DNA of 64,000 nucleotides. Origin: Bacillota bacterium. GTDB taxonomy: Bacteria > Bacillota > Clostridia > Christensenellales > Aristaeellaceae. The notes below the pieces were generated by a model that did not search any database, had not been told where the DNA came from, and saw nothing but the letters and a program-made list of their open reading frames with translations. The translations under genes were made by a program, and so were the position numbers. The stretch lies in the NCBI GenBank assembly GCA_023436585.1, contig JAEZIN010000007.1, positions 1 through 64,000 on the forward strand, read 5' to 3'. This document shows, in pieces, positions 59,697-64,000 of this stretch (position 1 is its first letter; each line of letters starts with the position of its first letter).

Positions 59697-60514
59697 GGCT
59701 TCTGCGCCTCCAATTCACGGACTGCCGCCTCATATTCTTCGCCCTGTGGCGTGCGGTAGTGCCAGAGGATGTTGTTTTCCATGAAGGAGATTCCTTTGCC
59801 CTTCACCGTATGGGCGATAATGACGGAAGGCGCGTTTTTTTCTTCCTTTGCCGTTTTGAAGGCGGCACGGAGGGCGTCATGGTCATGCCCGTCCGCCTCG
59901 ATGACTTGCCAGCCGAAGGCGCGCCACTTGTCGGCAAAGGGCTCCAGCTTGATGGTGCGCTCGCAAAAGTCCAGGCTTTGCATTCTGTTATAGTCAATGA
60001 TGGCGGTAAGGTTGTTCAAGTTCAGGTGATGGGCGATGAGCGCGCTTTCCCATACGCTGCCCTCGTCGCATTCGCCGTCGCCGCAGACCACGTACACGCG
60101 CCAGTTTGCCCCGTCCCTTTGCGCGGCCAGCGCCATGCCCACCCCGACGGGCAGGCCATGGCCCAGGGAGCCGGTGGAGAACTCAACCCCCGGTATCCCC
60201 TTATGGGAAACATGGCCCGACAGCAGGCTGCCGTTTTGATAGTGTGTTTTTAGAAGCTCCGCATCAAAAAAGCCGCGCTCCGCCAAAGCGGCGTACACGG
60301 CAGCCCCGGCATGGCCCTTGCTTAGGATCAGCCGGTCCCGGTCCTCCCAGCGGGGGTCATCGCATTTCACATGCAAAACATCGCTATACAATACGGCCAT
60401 GATATCCGCCACGGACAAAATGGCTCCGATATGGGAGCCATGGGACAAATGGGTCATTTCTAAGCCGTGGCGCTTGATCCTATACGCCAGCTTTTCGCTG
60501 GAAAGAGCGGTCAT
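59693..60514 (-). CDS. Transketolase-like N-terminal subunit (TPP-binding)
   Basis: The 273-residue protein holds the thiamine-diphosphate domain: HGSHIGAILSVADIMAVLY, LILSKGHAGAAVYA, GSLGHGLPVGVGMALAA, and the TPP motif GDGECDEGSVWESA followed by IDYNRMQS. It pairs with the C-terminal half encoded next. Starts at ATG after AAAGGAAA; its start overlaps the stop of the sugar transferase gene. Confidence 0.94.
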   Translation of the reverse strand: MTALSSEKLAYRIKRHGLEMTHLSHGSHIGAILSVADIMAVLYSDVLHVKCDDPRWEDRDRLILSKGHAGAAVYAALAERGFFDAELLKTHYQNGSLLSGHVSHKGIPGVEFSTGSLGHGLPVGVGMALAAQRDGANWRVYVVCGDGECDEGSVWESALIAHHLNLNNLTAIIDYNRMQSLDFCERTIKLEPFADKWRAFGWQVIEADGHDHDALRAAFKTAKEEKNAPSVIIAHTVKGKGISFMENNILWHYRTPQGEEYEAAVRELEAQKP

Positions 60515-61221
60515 GCGTTTTCCTTTCCGGGGGCGGCTTTGGCATTTTCCTCCCGCACCACGCGCTTTGCTTTTTTGAAAACGCTGGCGATGGTACGCCA
60601 AAATAGCTTCATATCCAATGCAAAGCTTTGGTTCAAAGCGTACTCCACCCGCAGCGCGTTTTTATGGTCCAGGATGTATTTTTCGTAATTTTCCACAGGA
60701 TTGTCGGCGCCTACCAGCTCATCCTGGCTGATGTAGACGAGCGAGCTTTCGTCACTGATGCCGGGGCGCACCCACAGGATGCATTCCTGATCGCGGGTAT
60801 AGCGCATGGTATAGCGCAAAAGCTCCGGCCGGGGGCCGATAAAGCTCATTTCGCCGGTCAGTATGTTCAAAAGCTGGGGAATTTCGTCCAGCTTCGTCTT
60901 GCGCAGGATATGGCCTACCCGCGTCACACGGGCATCGTTGAGTGCCGTGGTGCCGCCGGTCTTGTCAGCATCCTTGACCATGGTGCGAAATTTGAAGATA
61001 TAAAACGTTTTGTTATGGTAGCCGCCCCTGGGCGCGCGGTAAAAGATGGGGCCTTTAGAATCCAGCCTGACCGCGATGGCGATGGGGATCATGAAAAGAA
61101 GGCCGGGGACAAGCAATAGAAGCGCCAGCAAAATATCAAGGATGCGCTTTACGACAATACTGTAGAAAGGGTGCGATAAAGGACCCTTCCACACAGGCAG
61201 TTCGGGGATTGGCTTAAGCAT
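60511..61221 (-). CDS. Undecaprenyl-phosphate sugar phosphotransferase (short PglC-like type)
   Basis: The 236-residue protein has one reentrant/membrane helix (RILDILLALLLLVPGLLFMIP) and the bacterial sugar transferase motifs FYIFKFRTMVKDAD, KTKLDEIPQLLNILTGEMSF, and GPRPELL. It starts glycan synthesis by adding a sugar-phosphate to undecaprenyl phosphate. The ATG follows AAGGAGG; the longer open frame upstream is not used. It is the first gene of the operon with transketolase halves and LicD. Confidence 0.92.
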   Translation of the reverse strand: MLKPIPELPVWKGPLSHPFYSIVVKRILDILLALLLLVPGLLFMIPIAIAVRLDSKGPIFYRAPRGGYHNKTFYIFKFRTMVKDADKTGGTTALNDARVTRVGHILRKTKLDEIPQLLNILTGEMSFIGPRPELLRYTMRYTRDQECILWVRPGISDESSLVYISQDELVGADNPVENYEKYILDHKNALRVEYALNQSFALDMKLFWRTIASVFKKAKRVVREENAKAAPGKENA

Positions 61222-61327
61222 CGCCGGGCCTCCTTGAGGAAAAGATATACGAAAACAAGCGGTGTTATGGTAGCACAAGGCAAGTGTTATGTCAAATTGA
61301 CGGTTACTATCAGGAACACTCGGTGGC

Positions 61328-61388
61328 ATTTCGCCCTTGCGAGGGCGACCAAAGGGCTTTCCGGTCGCCCTTTTGAAACCTTCGGCGG
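61328..61388. repeat. Dispersed repeat family B, variant copy
   Basis: TCGCCCTTGCGAGGGCGACC (first hairpin) and AAAGGGCTTTCCGGTCGCCC with TTTTGAAACCTTCGG (second part). The hairpin arms differ from the 57794 copy but keep pairing, which argues for selection on structure. No other feature lies between the sugar transferase gene and mscS. Confidence 0.75.
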
Positions 61389-61426
61389 CAAAATTGAGAA
61401 ATATCTGCAAATGCGGCAGCCCTGGG

Positions 61427-62299
61427 CTATTCCGCGATAATCCTCTTGATATGCGGCATTTGAATGCCTTCGTTGTCAAAGCGGTTCTTGACTCGCATGC
61501 GCAGCTCCCGCTCAATGCGCCAGTTCTCCTTGACAGGGCACAATGCGGACAGGCGCACAATGATGCAGTCCGACTCAAAGGAGAGTACGCCCAGCACCTG
61601 GGGCGGCTCGCTGAAGCCCTCGATCTCTTTCCCGGCGGCCTTCATTTCGTCTTCCAGGATGGCAATCAGCCTTTCCAGCTTTTCCTCATAGGGCAGGCGC
61701 ACATCCACGATGGCCCGTTTGAAGGTGCGGGTCATGTTGGTGACGGTGCGGATATCGCCATTGGGGATGACGTAAAGGTTGCCGCTGAAGTGGCGGATGG
61801 AGGTGGTGCGCAGCGCAATGGACTCCACCTCGCCGGACAGGCCGTTGACCTCCACGATGTCCCCGACGGTGATGTTGCCCTCCACCCAAAGGAAGATGCC
61901 GGAGATGACGTCCTTCACCAGCGATTGGGCGCCAAAGCCGACGGCGATGCCGCCCACCCCGGCCACAGCGATCATGGAAGCCACGTTCACCCCGAACACG
62001 CCCAGGGTTATGGTCGCGATGAGAAAATACATGATGTAGTTGAATACGCTGGTGGTCAGGGAGCGCAGCGTTTCCCGCTGTCCGGGGGTCCGGCCCTCCC
62101 TGGTGCGCATCATGTTGCGGATCAGATGCCGCCCCATTCGGACGGCAAGCGCACCGATCAGTATGACAAAGCCTGCCAGCATCAGCTTGCTGAGCCACAT
62201 GGGCAAGGCACTTAAAAACTGGCCAACTGCCAAGCCCGCGTTTTCCAGGGTGCTGTTCACGCTTTCCATTATCGTTGGGGAATCAGGCGCTGGGGTCAT
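61427..62299 (-). CDS. mscS: Small-conductance mechanosensitive channel (MscS family)
   Basis: Three N-terminal helices are followed by the MscS pore helix and beta domain: AVAGVGGIAVGFGAQSLVKD (glycine/alanine-rich TM3), GNITVGDIVEVNGLSGEVES, TTSIRHFSGNLYVIPNGDI. The 290-residue length matches MscS. It protects against osmotic down-shock. The ATG after GAGAGGAA is preferred over one 15 bases upstream. A family A repeat lies between it and the HAD gene. Confidence 0.95.
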   Translation of the reverse strand: MTPAPDSPTIMESVNSTLENAGLAVGQFLSALPMWLSKLMLAGFVILIGALAVRMGRHLIRNMMRTREGRTPGQRETLRSLTTSVFNYIMYFLIATITLGVFGVNVASMIAVAGVGGIAVGFGAQSLVKDVISGIFLWVEGNITVGDIVEVNGLSGEVESIALRTTSIRHFSGNLYVIPNGDIRTVTNMTRTFKRAIVDVRLPYEEKLERLIAILEDEMKAAGKEIEGFSEPPQVLGVLSFESDCIIVRLSALCPVKENWRIERELRMRVKNRFDNEGIQMPHIKRIIAE

Positions 62300-62351
62300 T
62301 ATGTTTCCTCTCATATACGTATTAATGTTAGAGTGTAAGGAACTTGTCCCC

Positions 62352-62472
62352 TGCCGGGGTTCTCAGGGGTGACGGAGCCGAGCGCCGCCAGTGGCGGATG
62401 AAGCGAGGCGGAGGAATCAAGCGAAAAGGAGCAAAGCGAGCGCTAGCGTAGCATTGCGACTATTGAGCTTGC
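62352..62472 (-). repeat. Dispersed repeat family A at the HAD gene 3' end
   Basis: It runs from GGGGTGACGGAGCCGAGCGC through GCGGATGAAGCGAGGCGGAG and GCGAAAAGGAGCAAAGCGAG to GCGACTATTGAGC. The TAG stop of the HAD gene is the one inside the CTCAATAG motif of this family. Orientation relative to its gene is opposite to that at spo0A and ldcA. Confidence 0.75.
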
Positions 62473-63122
62473 GGGCCAAGCCCCTGAGCCAATACATATT
62501 CTTTCGCTTTTTCCAGATCCTCAAACACGGGAACACCGGCTTGCAGGAGTGTTTTAATGGGCTGATGCCCCCTGGCGATTAAAAGACAATCGCAACCGAT
62601 GGCCTGCGCCACCTCCGCGTCGTGGAGCGTATCCCCGAGAAAAACGGCCTGGCGGGGATCAACGCCGTGATTTCTGAGAAAATCCCTGGCAATGTCGACT
62701 TTGCTGGTGGCGTAGATGTGTGTAAGCCCCAGCGCGGCCTGAAAATAGCCACCGATGGGATAGCGGGCGATCTGCTCGTGCAGGTACTCTTGTTTGGAGG
62801 CGGACAGGATCGCCTGCAGAAAGCCGGCCTGAGAAAAGGCTTCCAGGGCCTCCAGGGCATGCTTTTGCAAAGGGCACCCTACGCTTTTTTTCCTGTAGCC
62901 CTCCGCCCAGGCATTGGCTACCGCGGGGAACAGGTCATCCGTAACGCCCAGGTCACGGTAGTATTCTCGTACAGGAAAACGAAACAGCCGGTGATAAACA
63001 TCCACGCCGCCCGGAGGGGAAAAGCCGAACCGGGGGAAAATTTCGTTATTGACATCAACGGCCGTCTGTACATCGTCCAGCAGCGTGCCGTTCCAATCCC
63101 AAAGCACATAGGTCCAAGGCAT
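62460..63122 (-). CDS. HAD-family hydrolase
   Basis: The 220-residue protein has HAD motifs: nucleophile region VLWDWNGTLLDD, ILSASKQEYL, Lys in ATSKVDIARDFL, and AVFLGDTLHDAEVAQAIG. In motif I the usual second Asp is Asn (DWN), which may lower phosphatase activity; the same variant is seen in many HAD relatives. The product resembles Gph-type phosphatases. ATG with AGGAGG ten bases upstream; a TTG two codons earlier is possible. Its last codons come from a dispersed repeat. Confidence 0.88.
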   Translation of the reverse strand: MPWTYVLWDWNGTLLDDVQTAVDVNNEIFPRFGFSPPGGVDVYHRLFRFPVREYYRDLGVTDDLFPAVANAWAEGYRKKSVGCPLQKHALEALEAFSQAGFLQAILSASKQEYLHEQIARYPIGGYFQAALGLTHIYATSKVDIARDFLRNHGVDPRQAVFLGDTLHDAEVAQAIGCDCLLIARGHQPIKTLLQAGVPVFEDLEKAKEYVLAQGLGPQAQ

Positions 63123-63242
63123 GTACAAAATTCCTCCTATTGCGGATATGATACGGCAAAGGGAAGGAGAGTGTCAACTTTCGGGCAAAGAGACAGTACA
63201 GATTTCGGCGTTACTTGAAAACAGCATGAACTGAAGGAGAGG

Positions 63243-63300
63243 AATTTCGCGCCTTCGGGCGCGACCAGGGCTTTCCGGTCGCCCTGGACCTTCGGACACG
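63243..63300. repeat. Dispersed repeat family B, copy near proS
   Basis: GCGCCTTCGGGCGCGACC and AGGGCTTTCCGGTCGCCCT, ending GGACCTTCGG. Stem sequences again differ while pairing is kept. Confidence 0.75.
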
Positions 63301-63347
63301 ACCTCATTGCATTCGTTTGCTATAGGCTTCCACATAATTGTTTGAAT

Positions 63348-63396
63348 TCAAGAATGACCGGCCCAATGCAAGGCATTGGGCCGGTCATTCTTGAAA
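63348..63396 (-). terminator. Long perfect hairpin after proS
   Basis: A 23-bp perfect stem (arms 63348-63370 and 63374-63396, loop AAG) includes TGACCGGCCCAATGC. It follows the proS stop by 14 bases. It lacks a T-tract, so it may act through mRNA stability as well as termination. Confidence 0.65.
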
Positions 63397-63410
63397 GGAT
63401 TGTGATCAGG

Positions 63411-64000
63411 TCAATAAGCTTTGGCAAAATACATTACCTTGTCGGCGGGCTTGCCGCAGATGGCGCAGGTGTGCCCTATGGCAGTCTGGTCAAAGGGCAT
63501 GTTGCGGCTGGTAGCGTTGAGCTCCGCCTTGACCTTGTCTTCGCACTCCTGGCAGCCGCACCACATGGCCTTGGCAAAGCCGGCCTGCACCGCTTTGGCC
63601 AAGTCTTCCACGTTGTGAACCTCGTGGGTTCGCTCGTTGCGGAAGGCCTTCGCCTGGGCGTACAGCGTATCCTGAATCTCCTGCAAAAGCGTTTGGAGCT
63701 TTTCCGTCAGGCCATCCATGGGCAGGGCTATCTTTTCAAAGGTATCCCGGCGGCAGGCCATAACCTGGCCATTTTCCAGATCACGGGGGCCGACTTCCAG
63801 GCGGAGGGGCACGCCGCGCAGTTCCCAGTGGTTGAACTTGTAGCCGGGGCTGTAGGTGTCCCGGTCGTCCAGGGTGACGCGGATACCAGCGGCTTTCAGT
63901 TCATCGGCCAGCTTCTGGCAAGCTTCGTTCACGCCGCCCTTGTGGGCCGCGATGGGCACGATGACCACCTGGACGGGGGCAATGCGGGGGGGCAGGCGCA
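63411..64000 (-). CDS. proS: Prolyl-tRNA synthetase, C-terminal part (runs off the window)
   Basis: The visible 196 residues are the anticodon-binding domain and C-terminal extension of a eukaryote/archaeal-type ProRS: IAAHKGGVNEACQKLADELK, VTLDDRDTYSPGYKFNHWEL, GVPLRLEVGPRDLENGQVMA, then cysteines in MWCGCQECEDK and TCAICGKPADKV that probably bind zinc, ending with the typical terminal Tyr (YFAKAY). The catalytic part lies beyond the right edge. Members of this type lack the editing domain, which fits with the ybaK-like deacylase elsewhere in the window. Confidence 0.95.
   Translation of the reverse strand, partial: RLPPRIAPVQVVIVPIAAHKGGVNEACQKLADELKAAGIRVTLDDRDTYSPGYKFNHWELRGVPLRLEVGPRDLENGQVMACRRDTFEKIALPMDGLTEKLQTLLQEIQDTLYAQAKAFRNERTHEVHNVEDLAKAVQAGFAKAMWCGCQECEDKVKAELNATSRNMPFDQTAIGHTCAICGKPADKVMYFAKAY

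Noticed and set aside
61222..61578. N-terminal extension of the sugar transferase
   Set aside because: It runs through a family B repeat and the mscS 3' end; AAGGAGG marks the start at 61221.

Overview
The window looks like one contiguous chromosomal stretch of a GC-rich, endospore-forming Clostridia-type Firmicute. Evidence for this is a spoIVB-spo0A pair, YtvI-, YhcN- and BofC-like sporulation genes, two T-box leaders, strong GGAGG ribosome sites with occasional TTG/GTG starts, LuxS, an archaeal-type phosphoglycerate mutase and a GatCAB amidotransferase route. The gene mix and the many short dispersed repeats resemble uncultured gut Christensenellales-like lineages, but that placement is inference. 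I saw no rRNA, tRNA, phage, IS transposase or CRISPR array.

Layout. 1-2.5 kb: start of an XRE regulator, an MGMT-type alkyltransferase, an ApbE flavin transferase and a secreted protein with a candidate flavinylation motif. 2.5-7.9 kb: one tRNA-dependent amidation operon (AspRS fused to GatC, then GatA, GatB) behind a perfect promoter and a T-box whose specifier reads AAC (Asn). 7.9-14.3 kb: housekeeping genes (YaiI, PRK06851 ATPase, YbaK, LuxS, nitroreductase, RarA) and a Spo0B-type histidine kinase. 14.4-17.6 kb: a secreted eight-SH3 protein. 18-20.3 kb: a Spo0A with a degenerate receiver, and SpoIVB behind a SigG-like promoter. 20.4-26 kb: ROK kinase operon, CAP protein with four 80-bp tandem repeats upstream, GNAT, PRPP synthetase. 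26.2-27.9 kb: T-box (UGG specifier) and trpS, then a DUF378 protein. 28.7-39.7 kb: Na/Pi symporter, an RNA methyltransferase/YtvI operon, HAD phosphatase, BofC-like protein, ApgM, MurG, YhcN-like lipoprotein. 40-48.6 kb: two M15 carboxypeptidases, an Rrf2-nifS-nifU-hflX operon, an LD-carboxypeptidase, DUF421/DUF4363. 48.6-56.1 kb: phosphoesterase, AEC transporter, flavin reductase, and an operon ending in a GNAT-ManA fusion. 56.2-61.2 kb: surface-glycan genes, namely a flippase and an operon of sugar-phosphate transferase, split transketolase and LicD. 61.4-64 kb: MscS channel, HAD hydrolase and the 3' part of proS.

How the parts fit. The AspRS-GatC/GatA/GatB operon would make Asn-tRNA(Asn) by misacylation and amidation, and its T-box appears to sense the final product's tRNA. 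The Rrf2 regulator with four cysteines probably senses Fe-S status for nifS-nifU and, unusually, for an HflX carrying a JAMM domain. Cell-envelope functions recur: flippase, LicD, carboxypeptidases, SH3 and CAP proteins, MurG.

The intergenic DNA is rich in structured repeats: a family A at gene 3' ends (several genes take their stop codon from it), a two-hairpin family B, a tandem 80-bp family C and a short shared palindrome D. These are the least explained part of the window.
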